Shown here one piece after another: positions 27,863 to 36,879 of a stretch of DNA of 64,000 nucleotides. How positions within the stretch are numbered: the stretch's first letter is position 1; every line of letters starts with the position of its first letter. Below the pieces are notes generated by a model. It searched no databases and was not told the origin of the DNA. It saw nothing but the letters and a program-made list of their open reading frames with translations. The stretch spans positions 54,914-118,913 of the forward strand of contig CAIKEH010000040.1 in NCBI GenBank assembly GCA_903826405.1. The letters run 5' to 3'. Both the position numbers and the translations under genes were made by a program. The DNA is from an uncultured bacterium (GTDB lineage Bacteria; Bacteroidota; Bacteroidia; Chitinophagales; Chitinophagaceae).

Positions 27863-28990
27863 ATGGGCAGAAACAGTAACCTTATCAAGCCTTTCATTGC
27901 TTTCATCCGAAAGGAATTCTATCATATCTGGAGGGACAAGCAGACCCTGCTCATCCTATTTGGTTTGCCTATTGTTCAAATCATCATATTTGGCTTCGCA
28001 CTTACCAATGAGGTAAAGAATTCACGGATCGCGATACTGGACCCATCGAAGGACATGTCCACACAACGGATCATAGCAAGGCTCGAAGCCTCGCAGTACT
28101 TCGACATACAAAAGGATCTGGTGCAGCCTTCCGATATCGAAAAAGCTTTCAGACAGGGTAAGATCAGGATGAACATCAGTTTCCCCGCCGGATTGCACGA
28201 TCAACTGTTGAAGACCGGTCATGCTGAAATACAACTCATCACAGATGCTTCCGATCCCAATATCGCCACTACGATCGCAAACTACGCATCATCGATCATC
28301 ATGGATTACCAGAAAGAGCAATGGGCGCTGCAGAAACCACCTTTCCGGATAAGCACCAACATGCGTATGTTATACAATCCGCAGTTGAAAGGTGCATATA
28401 ATTTCGTACCCGGTGTGATGGCCATGATACTTCTGCTTGTCTGTACCATGATGACTTCCATTGCCATCGTCAGGGAAAAGGAGAGGGGCACCATGGAGAT
28501 CCTGCTGGCATCCCCACTTCGTCCATTCCTAGTGATCATCGCCAAAGCAGTGCCTTATCTGGTACTATCATTCATCAACATCATCAGCATCCTGCTACTG
28601 AGCGTATACGTACTTGATCTTCCCATTGCCGGCAGCCTGCCGCTCCTGTTGGCGGAGAGCGTATTGTTCACTATCACGGCACTTTCCCTCGGACTGCTCA
28701 TTTCATCGGTGACCTCCTCCCAACAGGTGGCCATGCTCATCTCCCTCATGGGGATGTTCCTGCCTACTCTGATGTTCAGCGGTTTCATGTTCCCCGTCGA
28801 GAATATGCCCATTCCGCTTCAGATCATCTCCAACTTCGTTCCGGCGAAATGGTATTTCAATATCGTAAAGGCGGTCATGATAAAGGGGCTGGGGGTCACT
28901 TCCGTCTGGAAGGAAACATTGATTCTCGCTTGCATGACGCTTTTCTTGTTGGCGCTCAGTATCCGGAAATTCAAGATCAGATTGGAATGA
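27863..28990 (+). CDS. ABC-2 exporter permease (YbhS-like)
   Basis: This 375-residue membrane protein shows the ABC-2 layout: one N-terminal helix (about 33-52), a large extracytoplasmic domain to about residue 175, and five C-terminal helices. The coupling segment IVREKERGTMEILLASPLRP is characteristic. It should export a hydrophobic or amphiphilic compound together with the next permease. It overlaps neither neighbour: 5 bases before it and one base after it. Confidence 0.9.
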   Translation: MGRNSNLIKPFIAFIRKEFYHIWRDKQTLLILFGLPIVQIIIFGFALTNEVKNSRIAILDPSKDMSTQRIIARLEASQYFDIQKDLVQPSDIEKAFRQGKIRMNISFPAGLHDQLLKTGHAEIQLITDASDPNIATTIANYASSIIMDYQKEQWALQKPPFRISTNMRMLYNPQLKGAYNFVPGVMAMILLLVCTMMTSIAIVREKERGTMEILLASPLRPFLVIIAKAVPYLVLSFINIISILLLSVYVLDLPIAGSLPLLLAESVLFTITALSLGLLISSVTSSQQVAMLISLMGMFLPTLMFSGFMFPVENMPIPLQIISNFVPAKWYFNIVKAVMIKGLGVTSVWKETLILACMTLFLLALSIRKFKIRLE

Positions 28991-28991
28991 C

Positions 28992-30110
28992 ATGAAAACA
29001 CTTCGATTTTTATTGGAAAAAGAGTTCAGGCAGGTCTTTCGGGACAAGGCCATCCTGCGCATGATGTTCATGATGCCCGTGATACAGCTCATCCTCCTAC
29101 CGCTGGCTGCGAATTATGAAGTGCGCAATGTCAAATTGGCTATCCTCGATCAGGATCATTCCGGATATTCACACCGATTCGTGAACAAGATCAGGGCATC
29201 GAATTATTTCCAATTGAACAGCTTCCCCCTATCTTATGAACAGGGACTGGAAGAGATAGAGAAAGACAGGGCAGACATCATCCTGCAGATACCACCTCAT
29301 TTCGAGAAGGACCTTGTGGTGACCGGTGACGCTGGCATGTTCATGGCCGTTAATGCCATCAATGGAACCAGAGCCAACCTGGGTGCCGGTTACCTGAATA
29401 GCATCATACAGGACTTCAATCAGGAGATCAGACTCAAATGGGTTCAAATGCCAAAAACAGGAGGGGAGCCCCGGATAGATATCACCGGATCTAATTGGTT
29501 CAACCCTTTCATGAATTACAAGAAGTTCATGGTTCCGGGTATACTCGTCATCCTGCTCACCATGGTAGGCGCCTTCCTGACCGCACTCAACATTGTCCGG
29601 GAGAAGGAGATCGGCACGATCGAGCAGATCAACGTGACCCCCATCAGGAAACAACATTTCATACTGGGAAAACTGATCCCTTTCTGGATCATGGGCCAGA
29701 TCGTTCTCACCCTCGGGCTGCTGATCGCCCGATTCATTTACGGCATTGTTCCCGCAGGGAATATAGGGCTGATCTACCTTTTCTCATCAGTATACCTGCT
29801 GGCCGTGTTGGGACTCGGATTACTCGTGTCCACTTTCGCTCAAACACAGCAGCAGGCGATGCTCATCGCTTTTTTCCTGATGATGATCTTTATACTCATG
29901 GGCGGACTCTATACCTCCATCGACAGTATGCCTGACTGGGCACGGAAGATCACCCTCTTCAATCCCGTTGCCTATTTCATTGATGTCATGCGTATGGTGG
30001 TGTTGAAAGGAAGCACCCTGAAAGACATACTCCGCCCGCTCTTCATCATGGCGGGCTTCGCCATCTTCCTCAACAGTTGGGCCATCTTGAGCTACCGGAA
30101 AAGGAACTGA
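28992..30110 (+). CDS. ABC-2 exporter permease (YbhR-like)
   Basis: This 372-residue protein has the same layout as its neighbour: FRQVFRDKAILRMMFMMPV at the first helix, a large periplasmic loop, then five helices after IVREKEIGTIEQINVTPIRK. It completes the TetR-HlyD-ATPase-ATPase-permease-permease operon. The E. coli counterpart affects chloramphenicol and cephalosporin sensitivity, but the substrate here is unknown. No clear terminator follows; about 135 bases separate it from the next gene. Confidence 0.9.
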   Translation: MKTLRFLLEKEFRQVFRDKAILRMMFMMPVIQLILLPLAANYEVRNVKLAILDQDHSGYSHRFVNKIRASNYFQLNSFPLSYEQGLEEIEKDRADIILQIPPHFEKDLVVTGDAGMFMAVNAINGTRANLGAGYLNSIIQDFNQEIRLKWVQMPKTGGEPRIDITGSNWFNPFMNYKKFMVPGILVILLTMVGAFLTALNIVREKEIGTIEQINVTPIRKQHFILGKLIPFWIMGQIVLTLGLLIARFIYGIVPAGNIGLIYLFSSVYLLAVLGLGLLVSTFAQTQQQAMLIAFFLMMIFILMGGLYTSIDSMPDWARKITLFNPVAYFIDVMRMVVLKGSTLKDILRPLFIMAGFAIFLNSWAILSYRKRN

Positions 30111-30245
30111 AAACCTCAAACAATTTGGTATCGATGGTGTCAGACCGGTTCCCCTTATACCGAAAGATCCTGGTGGATGTGAGACCAATTTGGGTTGAAA
30201 TACTTTGCCCATGTCTTCCTAACTTACAGCTACAGACCCGCCATC

Positions 30246-31994
30246 ATGAAAAAGCTCATCCTGCTTGTTTCCGTTTTATGCGTATTCGGATCTCAATTAT
30301 TCGCGCAGCGGAAAACCTATTGCAATCCCATCAATGTGGATTATGGCTATACGCCCATACCCAATTTTTCTGAACAGGGTAGGCACCGTGCCACAGCTGA
30401 CCCGGTGATCACGGTATTCAAAGGCAACTACTATTTGTTCTCTACCAATCAATGGGGCTATTGGGTGAGCCCCGACATGTCCAGCTGGCGCTTCATACCG
30501 AGAAAATTCCTGAAGCCCTGGCACCATGTGTACGATGAACTTTGTGCACCCGCGGTTTGGGTCATGGGCGACACGATGATGGTGATCGGATCCACCTACG
30601 CAAAAAATTTCCCCATTTGGATGAGCACCGACCCTACCCGGGACAACTGGAAAGAAGCCATCGACTCTTTCACGGTAGGGGCTTGGGATCCGGGTTTCCT
30701 GCTGGATGATGACCAACGACTGTACACCTATTTCGGATCAAGCAATTTCTACCCCACCTATGGGCAGGAGATCGATCGCCACACACTGGCACCCATCGGC
30801 GAACGCGTGGAGCTCCTTCATCTGGTCGACAGCATTCACGGCTGGGAACGCTTCGGCGAATACAACGACAACACCTTCCTGAAACCATTCATCGAAGGCA
30901 GCTGGATGAACAAATATAACGGTAAATACTACCTTCAGTATGGTGCGCCGGGTACGGAATTCAGCGGATACGGTGACGGCGTTTATGTATCGGACAAACC
31001 CTTAGGCCCATTCATCTATCAATCCCACAATCCTTTCTCCTACAAACCGGGAGGCTTCGCACGCGGAGCAGGTCATGGAGCCACTTATCAGGATCTTTCA
31101 GGTAACTGGTGGCACGTCTCCACCATAGTGGTCAACGTAAAGAATAATTTCGAAAGACGCATCGGCATTTGGCCTGCCGGATTCGATAAGGAAGGCATCC
31201 TGTATTGCAACACGGCCTATGGCGACTACCCTCATTACCTGCCTGATGGAAAAGCGGACCACCTGCAAAGTCGATTCACCGGATGGATGCTGTTGAACTA
31301 CAATAAACCGGTACGCGTGTCTTCCAGTTTTGGCAGCTGTGCTCCCAATCATGCCGTTGATGAAGATATCAGAACCTGGTGGAGTGCCGCCACCGGCAAT
31401 AAAGGCGAATGGATCGAAAGTGACCTTGGAGAAGTGTCCACCTTGAACGCCATTCAGGTCAATTATGCCGACCAGGATGTGGACACATCCTTTTTGGGAA
31501 AGATCCCCGGGCTATTTCATCAATATATAATATCCGTATCGAACGATGGGAAGAGTTGGACGAACATCGTCGACAAATCGGCCAATAAAACCGATGTGCC
31601 ACATGATTACGTCGAACTGAAATCTCCCATCAAAGGACGTTATGTTCGATTGACAAATATTCATATGCCCACCGGTAAATTCGCTATCTGTGGATTACGG
31701 GTTTTCGGAAAAGGGAATGGAAAGGCGCCTACCGCGGTCAAAGGATTCGTACCCCTGCGTGGTGATACGGACAGACGCAATATCTGGATGAAATGGGCTC
31801 TCTCGGATCAGGCACAAGGTTACACCATCTATTGCGGCACTTCACCGGACAAACTCTACACCAGTATCATGGTGTACGGTAAGAATGATTATTATTTCAA
31901 GGGGGCGGAAAAAAACCAGCCATACTTTTTCCGGATCGAAGCCTTCAACGAGAACGGAAGAGGTGAGTTGAGTAGGGTCTTTCGGGCAGATTGA
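30246..31994 (+). CDS. GH43 glycoside hydrolase with discoidin and Fn3-like domains, exported
   Basis: The frame opens at 30195, but ATG 30246 gives the signal peptide MKKLILLVSVLCVFGSQLFAQ and is preferred (582 residues). Residues about 24-350 are a five-bladed GH43 domain, with the probable base Asp in ATADPVI and another conserved Asp in GAWDPGF. Residues about 365-495 are an F5/8 type C (discoidin) sugar-binding domain (NHAVDEDIRTWWSA to RYVRLTNIHMP), and the C-terminal 80 residues look like a fibronectin type III fold. GH43 enzymes mostly remove arabinose, xylose or galactose from plant polysaccharides. It is followed 14 bases later by a GH5 gene. Confidence 0.88.
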   Translation: MKKLILLVSVLCVFGSQLFAQRKTYCNPINVDYGYTPIPNFSEQGRHRATADPVITVFKGNYYLFSTNQWGYWVSPDMSSWRFIPRKFLKPWHHVYDELCAPAVWVMGDTMMVIGSTYAKNFPIWMSTDPTRDNWKEAIDSFTVGAWDPGFLLDDDQRLYTYFGSSNFYPTYGQEIDRHTLAPIGERVELLHLVDSIHGWERFGEYNDNTFLKPFIEGSWMNKYNGKYYLQYGAPGTEFSGYGDGVYVSDKPLGPFIYQSHNPFSYKPGGFARGAGHGATYQDLSGNWWHVSTIVVNVKNNFERRIGIWPAGFDKEGILYCNTAYGDYPHYLPDGKADHLQSRFTGWMLLNYNKPVRVSSSFGSCAPNHAVDEDIRTWWSAATGNKGEWIESDLGEVSTLNAIQVNYADQDVDTSFLGKIPGLFHQYIISVSNDGKSWTNIVDKSANKTDVPHDYVELKSPIKGRYVRLTNIHMPTGKFAICGLRVFGKGNGKAPTAVKGFVPLRGDTDRRNIWMKWALSDQAQGYTIYCGTSPDKLYTSIMVYGKNDYYFKGAEKNQPYFFRIEAFNENGRGELSRVFRAD

Positions 31995-32008
31995 AAAGAT
32001 TAAAAACC

Positions 32009-33328
32009 ATGAACATGACAACCGGAAAATTCATCCTGATCGTAGCGATCGTTTCGCTTGCTTCTTGTGCAACGAACAGGAAAAGTAATGCCGCCAAGGC
32101 TTTTGTATCGGTTAAGGATGGAAAATTCATGCGCTACGGCAAGCTGTATTGTTTCATGGGGGCCAATTACTGGAAAGGGATGAATCTGGGCATGCCTGGA
32201 AACAACAAAAGCAGGGATCGCTTGAAAAGGGAGCTGGACCAGATGAAGTCTGCAGGCATCAGGAACCTTCGCATACTTGCCCTTACGGAGGGGCCAGACA
32301 ATACGCCGTATCGGATCCTTCCGGCCGTACAAAACCGACCGACCGAGCTGGATGAAAATTTGCTGAAGGGCCTTGATTTTTTGTTGGTGGAAATGAACAG
32401 GCGAAATATGACGGCAGTGGTTGTCCTGAATAATTTTTGGCCCTGGTCCGGCGGGATGGCACAATACATGCAATGGAATGGTGCGGGCTCCATCCCTTAC
32501 CCTCCGCCGCATCCGGGGGGAAGCTGGGATGCATATCAGAAATATACGGCACAGTTCTACTCCAATACGAAAGCCATAGAGCAATGCAATAATTCCATCA
32601 GTCAGGTAGTGAACAGGAAGAACACCATAAATAATAAGAACTATGCGAACGATCCGGCGATCATGGCCTGGGAACTGTGCAACGAGCCGAGAGGCATGAA
32701 TAATGAAGCGGCCATGAATGAGTGGCTCGATGCCTCTGCCGCATTCATCAAATCATTGGACCGGAATCATCTGGTGACCACAGGATCGGAAGGGTATACC
32801 TCGGCTCCCGAATATTCAGGCACCCATTTCATGAGCATGCATGATGGACCGAATATCGACTATACCACCGCTCATATCTGGATACAAAACTGGGGTTGGT
32901 ATGATCCGGCGAAACATGATGAAACCTATGCCGGTGCCAAAGCAAAGATGCTGGACTATCTCGAGCGACATGTCCGCGAGTCGAAGCAACTCGGAAAACC
33001 TTTCGTGTTGGAAGAATTCGGTATCATGAAAGATGGAGGCAACTTTGATCCTGCTGCATCCAACATCAATCGCGATATCTATTTTTCCGCTGTATTCCAG
33101 GCCGTAATGGAAGATATGAAAATGGGCCTGGCCAGCGGGGTCAACTTCTGGGCCTGGGGCGGAGAAGGCCGACCCAAAAAACCCGGCACCATGTGGGCAA
33201 AGGGAGATGAATTTACCGGAGACCCCCCCCACGAACCACAAGGTTGGTATTCCGTGTACGATACGGATAAATCCACCCAAGCCGTGATCAAAGACTACGC
33301 GAACAGGATAAGGAGCCTGATCAAATAG
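32009..33328 (+). CDS. GH5 (beta-mannanase-like) lipoprotein
   Basis: A TTG at 31991 is in frame, but ATG 32009 is preferred (439 residues). The signal peptide ends in a lipobox (SLASC), so the enzyme is probably surface- or periplasm-anchored. The GH5 barrel has the acid/base in MAWELCNEPRG and the nucleophile in FVLEEFGI; the sequence style (FLVEMNRRNMTAVVVLNNFW, GTHFMSMHD) is of the endo-beta-1,4-mannanase subgroup. It pairs with the GH43 gene 14 bases upstream, suggesting joint degradation of a decorated mannan. A run of eight C residues (33223-33230) lies in the coding sequence near the end. Confidence 0.87.
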   Translation: MNMTTGKFILIVAIVSLASCATNRKSNAAKAFVSVKDGKFMRYGKLYCFMGANYWKGMNLGMPGNNKSRDRLKRELDQMKSAGIRNLRILALTEGPDNTPYRILPAVQNRPTELDENLLKGLDFLLVEMNRRNMTAVVVLNNFWPWSGGMAQYMQWNGAGSIPYPPPHPGGSWDAYQKYTAQFYSNTKAIEQCNNSISQVVNRKNTINNKNYANDPAIMAWELCNEPRGMNNEAAMNEWLDASAAFIKSLDRNHLVTTGSEGYTSAPEYSGTHFMSMHDGPNIDYTTAHIWIQNWGWYDPAKHDETYAGAKAKMLDYLERHVRESKQLGKPFVLEEFGIMKDGGNFDPAASNINRDIYFSAVFQAVMEDMKMGLASGVNFWAWGGEGRPKKPGTMWAKGDEFTGDPPHEPQGWYSVYDTDKSTQAVIKDYANRIRSLIK

Positions 33329-34122
33329 GTCCAAGAATTTTTCATCAGAAAACAGAATCTCGGAGATCCATCAGGGAGGGACTAAGCATAATTTACGTAC
33401 CAACCATCATGATTAGAAAAATATAGGTGAGCTACCTTGAGCGTTGGAAATCTTTCACCCTCAATACGTTCAGCCACGAAAAACTGTCATACTCTTTACT
33501 ATGCTCACCCAAATCACCTACGGCCAGAACTCATTCAGATGATACCATAGTGTGGATCAATTCAGTGACGGTTTCGCAAAAGTTCATAGGGTGAGAAATG
33601 CAGGTTCATCAACAACTGTGTTTAAAGAATAGATACCTACTTTCCTTGTTGCACTTGTTTTTCAGTTTTGTAATTGGATTTCCGTACTGACCTATTGTTA
33701 ATCGCTGATGCGGTTCTTCTTTAGATCGACCAAAATCTGCAGTACCCCTTTGTTGATTGTATCCTTCATCAGCTCTTCAATATCTACCAGGCGCTTTCTC
33801 TTCTACAAAAAAGCCGGTGGTTTTTCGTAGCCAACCCGCTTCGGAATAAGCCCTATTCTATCATCGATATTGATTTCAATCTGCTCCAGGCCAGTTGATT
33901 TCGCCTACCTGGCAAAATTTACATTCCATTCCCTGGTCACATTGAAGTGTTGAATACAGATCAATGGGCTTATCTCGTTTTACCTGTTTACCGCTCTCCA
34001 TAACGCTTCAATCTGATATCTTTGCCCAAACCGAGTTTAGCGTGATTTTTTACATAATCAATCTAAAGATTGCATTTATGAGCTGAGCTCAGATATTCAC
34101 ATGATAGCTAAATTCTTTTTTT
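33329..34122. other. Gene-free, AT-richer stretch
   Basis: About 790 bases without an intact gene, noticeably richer in A and T than the flanking glycoside hydrolase genes. Part of it (33698-34001, minus strand) reads as a broken protein-coding frame, listed separately. I find no tRNA, terminal inverted repeat or recognisable transposase in it. It may be debris of a past insertion or deletion. Confidence 0.5.
33698..34001 (-). pseudogene. Decayed reading frame, family not recognised
   Basis: Reading the minus strand from ATG 34001 gives about 41 residues (with DQGMECKFCQVGEINWP) to a TGA at 33876-33878. A second frame overlaps and continues with EINIDDRIGLIPKRVGYEKPP, meets a TAG at 33803-33805, and reads on as KRKRLVDIEELMKDTINKG to a TAA at 33698. 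The protein-like composition across one frameshift and one stop suggests a decayed gene. I do not recognise the family, and chance is not excluded. Confidence 0.35.
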
Positions 34123-35217
34123 ATGAGATATCTAAAGACAATAGTTCTCTATTTCTTGTTTATGGGAGTCCAACAAATTTCTCATGCGCAACAAAAATTG
34201 AAAGTTGTGATAGCGGGATTGACACATGACCATGTAGACAGGATACTGAGAAAAGGGATGAACGGCGAAATCATCATTTTAGGGATAGCAGAATCCAATA
34301 GACAACTCTGCGAACAAAAGAAAGCTTCTTATCATTTGCCTGATTCCATTTTTTATGATGACCTGACCACTGCGTTGAAGAATAAAAAGCCTGACCTGGT
34401 GATGGTTTATAATTCTCCGGTTGAACACCTTGCTGCGGTTGAAATAAGTTTACCCTTGCACGTACCTGTAATGGTTGAAAAGCCACTGTGTTTTTCGTAT
34501 ACGGTCGCTGAAAGGATCAAAATGTTGTCAGAAAAATACAACACACGGGTTTTTACCAATTATCCATCATTGTGGTACACCAGTTTTATGGAATTGATCA
34601 AGAGAGCAAATGTCAAAGGTGTCATGGATACCATCACCAAAATGGCCATGCACGGAGGCCATCGTGGACCGGCTGAGATCGGATGCAGTAAATATTTCTC
34701 GCAATGGCTGACGGACCCGGAAAAGAATGGCGGTGGTGCCATAACTGATTTTGGTTGCTATGGTGTTTGCATCATGACTGAATTGATGAAAGAAAAGATG
34801 CCCAACACGGTTTTTGCCACGGTGAGGCATCTCAAACCAAATATCTATCCTAACGTGGATGATGATGCAAGCATCATATTGGAATACGCTGATGCCACAG
34901 GCATCATCGAAGCCTCATGGAGCTGGCCTTATACCATCATGGATGCTGAGGTTTATGGGAAAAATGCTTACCTGCATGCCTCCGAAATGAATGGCACCGA
35001 TCCGGTCAGCTTGCGTTCAAAAAATGAAAAGGAATCCAAGTTGGAAGTGATCACGGAACCTCAGTTCAAGGATGAAGTGGAATACCTGACAGCAGTATTG
35101 AAAAACGGAGCTCCTGACAATAACAGATTGATGTCTTTGGAAAGGAATATGAAGGTGGTAAAAATACTGGATGCCGCTCGCCAATCAGCTAAAGAAAAGA
35201 AAAGGATTGTATTGTGA
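34123..35217 (+). CDS. Gfo/Idh/MocA-family oxidoreductase, exported
   Basis: This 364-residue protein begins with a signal peptide (to ISHAQ) and then a Rossmann domain (KVVIAGLTHDHVDRILRKG) with the family motif VMVEKPLCFS (EKP). The C-terminal substrate domain contains MHGGHRGPAEIGCSKYF and GGGAITDFGCYGV. Such exported NAD(P)-dependent sugar oxidoreductases are common in Bacteroidota. Base composition is more AT-rich than in the flanking genes, as is the gap before it, which may indicate transfer. The substrate is unknown. Confidence 0.9.
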   Translation: MRYLKTIVLYFLFMGVQQISHAQQKLKVVIAGLTHDHVDRILRKGMNGEIIILGIAESNRQLCEQKKASYHLPDSIFYDDLTTALKNKKPDLVMVYNSPVEHLAAVEISLPLHVPVMVEKPLCFSYTVAERIKMLSEKYNTRVFTNYPSLWYTSFMELIKRANVKGVMDTITKMAMHGGHRGPAEIGCSKYFSQWLTDPEKNGGGAITDFGCYGVCIMTELMKEKMPNTVFATVRHLKPNIYPNVDDDASIILEYADATGIIEASWSWPYTIMDAEVYGKNAYLHASEMNGTDPVSLRSKNEKESKLEVITEPQFKDEVEYLTAVLKNGAPDNNRLMSLERNMKVVKILDAARQSAKEKKRIVL

Positions 35218-35347
35218 TGAATGTTTGTGGGATTATTTTGTACTAACTATGGCTAAATCTGACAGTTATTAGGTCAATACATTATTAGATGATTTTTTTT
35301 AATCTCTAAAAATTGAACACGCAGGGATGCATGCTTAATTGCCTGTC

Positions 35348-36331
35348 CTATTTTTTAGTGCTGCTCGAATGGAGTTTCTTGTAAAAAGTCTGGATCGGTG
35401 AAAAAGGGCCGAATTTATGCTGTGCCTGAAGGAAGCTGTCGGCGAATGGTCCTGTGGGATTGTCAAAGGGTTTATTCTCAATCTTTGGCCAGTCGGCACT
35501 CACATCAAACACTGGCCTTTCCTGGGCATTCACATAAGCAGCAACATCCCAAGCATCCTCATCGGTAAGAACCGGTTTCAGAAAATCGGCAGTGCCAAAA
35601 GGCATGTTCATCTTAACCAATCCCGCGAAATTGGATATCCTGTAAAGGCCGGCTCCTGTCGTATAACTATGGGGGCCCCATAATGGAGGGTATTCATACC
35701 CTGATTTTTGAGCGTACGGTAGACCCTGGCCGTCTATCCCGTGGCATTTTACACAATGGGTTTGGTATACGATGATGCCTTTCCCCGGATCTGCCGCCCT
35801 TTCCAAAAACTTGAGCTTGTAAATGCCCGCACCTTTCGGCGTTACCCCTTTGGGTATCTCGTCTCCAACCCAATGCATGTATGCCACTATGGAGCGCATC
35901 TCCAGGCTAGTCGTATCCAGGGCCTTTCCATGTAGGCTGCGTTCGATGCAATCGTTGATCCTTTTAGTGATCGACTCCACCGTACCACTCCGAGCACGGA
36001 ATTTCGGATAGTTTGAAACTACAGCGCTATAGTTATTGCCGAACGGTCGGGTACCGCCTTCATAATGACAGTTCTGACAATTCATTCCATTCGCATAGGA
36101 CGAAACCTTTCCTGACGGACCCAAGTAATAAGACGTGTTTTCTATGAGTTGACGGCCATATTTTGCTAATGTATCCTCGGGCTTGATCTGAAATTTGTTC
36201 CATCCGTACCAGACGGAATCCGCGGAAGTTCGGCGGAGCACTGGTTCGTTCCCGCAGGAACTGAAGTTCACCGCCGCGAAGATCAGGGAAGCGACGCCCA
36301 TATATGAACAATAAGAAAAGTATTTTCTCAA
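35348..36331 (-). CDS. TsdA-like diheme cytochrome c (thiosulfate dehydrogenase family)
   Basis: This 327-residue protein has an N-terminal lipobox-like signal (NFSSC) and two heme sites, CQNCH (85-89) and CVKCH (193-197). It shares TsdA marks: IERSLHGKAL after Cys128, 39 residues beyond the first heme histidine, where TsdA has its unusual axial cysteine, and the VKMNMP segment (Lys240, Met241), where TsdA has a Lys/Met ligand switch on heme 2. TsdA oxidises two thiosulfates to tetrathionate or does the reverse. The two genes upstream encode half-size YeeE/YedE transporters, which fits a sulfur role. Direction of catalysis cannot be told. Confidence 0.85.
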   Translation of the reverse strand: MRKYFSYCSYMGVASLIFAAVNFSSCGNEPVLRRTSADSVWYGWNKFQIKPEDTLAKYGRQLIENTSYYLGPSGKVSSYANGMNCQNCHYEGGTRPFGNNYSAVVSNYPKFRARSGTVESITKRINDCIERSLHGKALDTTSLEMRSIVAYMHWVGDEIPKGVTPKGAGIYKLKFLERAADPGKGIIVYQTHCVKCHGIDGQGLPYAQKSGYEYPPLWGPHSYTTGAGLYRISNFAGLVKMNMPFGTADFLKPVLTDEDAWDVAAYVNAQERPVFDVSADWPKIENKPFDNPTGPFADSFLQAQHKFGPFSPIQTFYKKLHSSSTKK

Positions 36332-36341
36332 TTCAATGAAT

Positions 36342-36872
36342 TTAAAAAGGGAGTCGATCCTTCATCAAACCAAACACCCAGGTACCGGCAATGGCACTAA
36401 GCAGAACGATGAACATGACAGATGCACCAGAGCCGATCAAGGCATACATCGGACCCGGACAACACCCGGTCATGGCCCAACCAAGTCCGAAAATGAGACC
36501 ACCATACACATGCCCTTTATGGAACGCACGAGGATGAAAAGCGATATTCTTCCCATATATAGTCTTGACCTGGAACTTACGGATCAGCCAAACGCTTAAA
36601 CCGCCGGTCAGAACAGCCGATCCAATTATGCCATACATATGAAAGCTTTGGAGCCTGAACATTTCCTGTATCCGGAACCAGGATACGACTTCAGCCTTGA
36701 CCAAAATCACGCCGAAGAAAATTCCGAAAAAAAGATATTTCAAGAGATGACGACCAAAGTCCTCTTCTTCATCCAGACTGATGCACATGGAATCCAGGCT
36801 ACGCACCTCAGAATCCATGTTCATCTCTATTCCCTGTACGATCGTTCGTTTCAACTTAAGTTTGGTTTTCAT
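36342..36872 (-). CDS. YeeE/YedE-type half transporter (second of a pair)
   Basis: This 176-residue protein has about four transmembrane segments after an unusual charged 40-residue N-terminus (LDEEEDFGRHLL). The conserved motif GLGWAMTGCCPGPMYALIG corresponds to the C-terminal half of YeeE/YedE (TsuA) thiosulfate transporters, in which cysteines in such loops pass thiosulfate along the channel. It lies seven bases after the first half and ten bases before the cytochrome gene, forming one operon. It most likely pairs with the preceding protein to form a full channel. Confidence 0.85.
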   Translation of the reverse strand: MKTKLKLKRTIVQGIEMNMDSEVRSLDSMCISLDEEEDFGRHLLKYLFFGIFFGVILVKAEVVSWFRIQEMFRLQSFHMYGIIGSAVLTGGLSVWLIRKFQVKTIYGKNIAFHPRAFHKGHVYGGLIFGLGWAMTGCCPGPMYALIGSGASVMFIVLLSAIAGTWVFGLMKDRLPF

Positions 36873-36879
36873 AGCTACA

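Noticed and set aside
33698..34001. Calling the broken frame a transposase
   Set aside because: A decayed mobile element would fit the context, but no transposase motif or terminal inverted repeat could be recognised.
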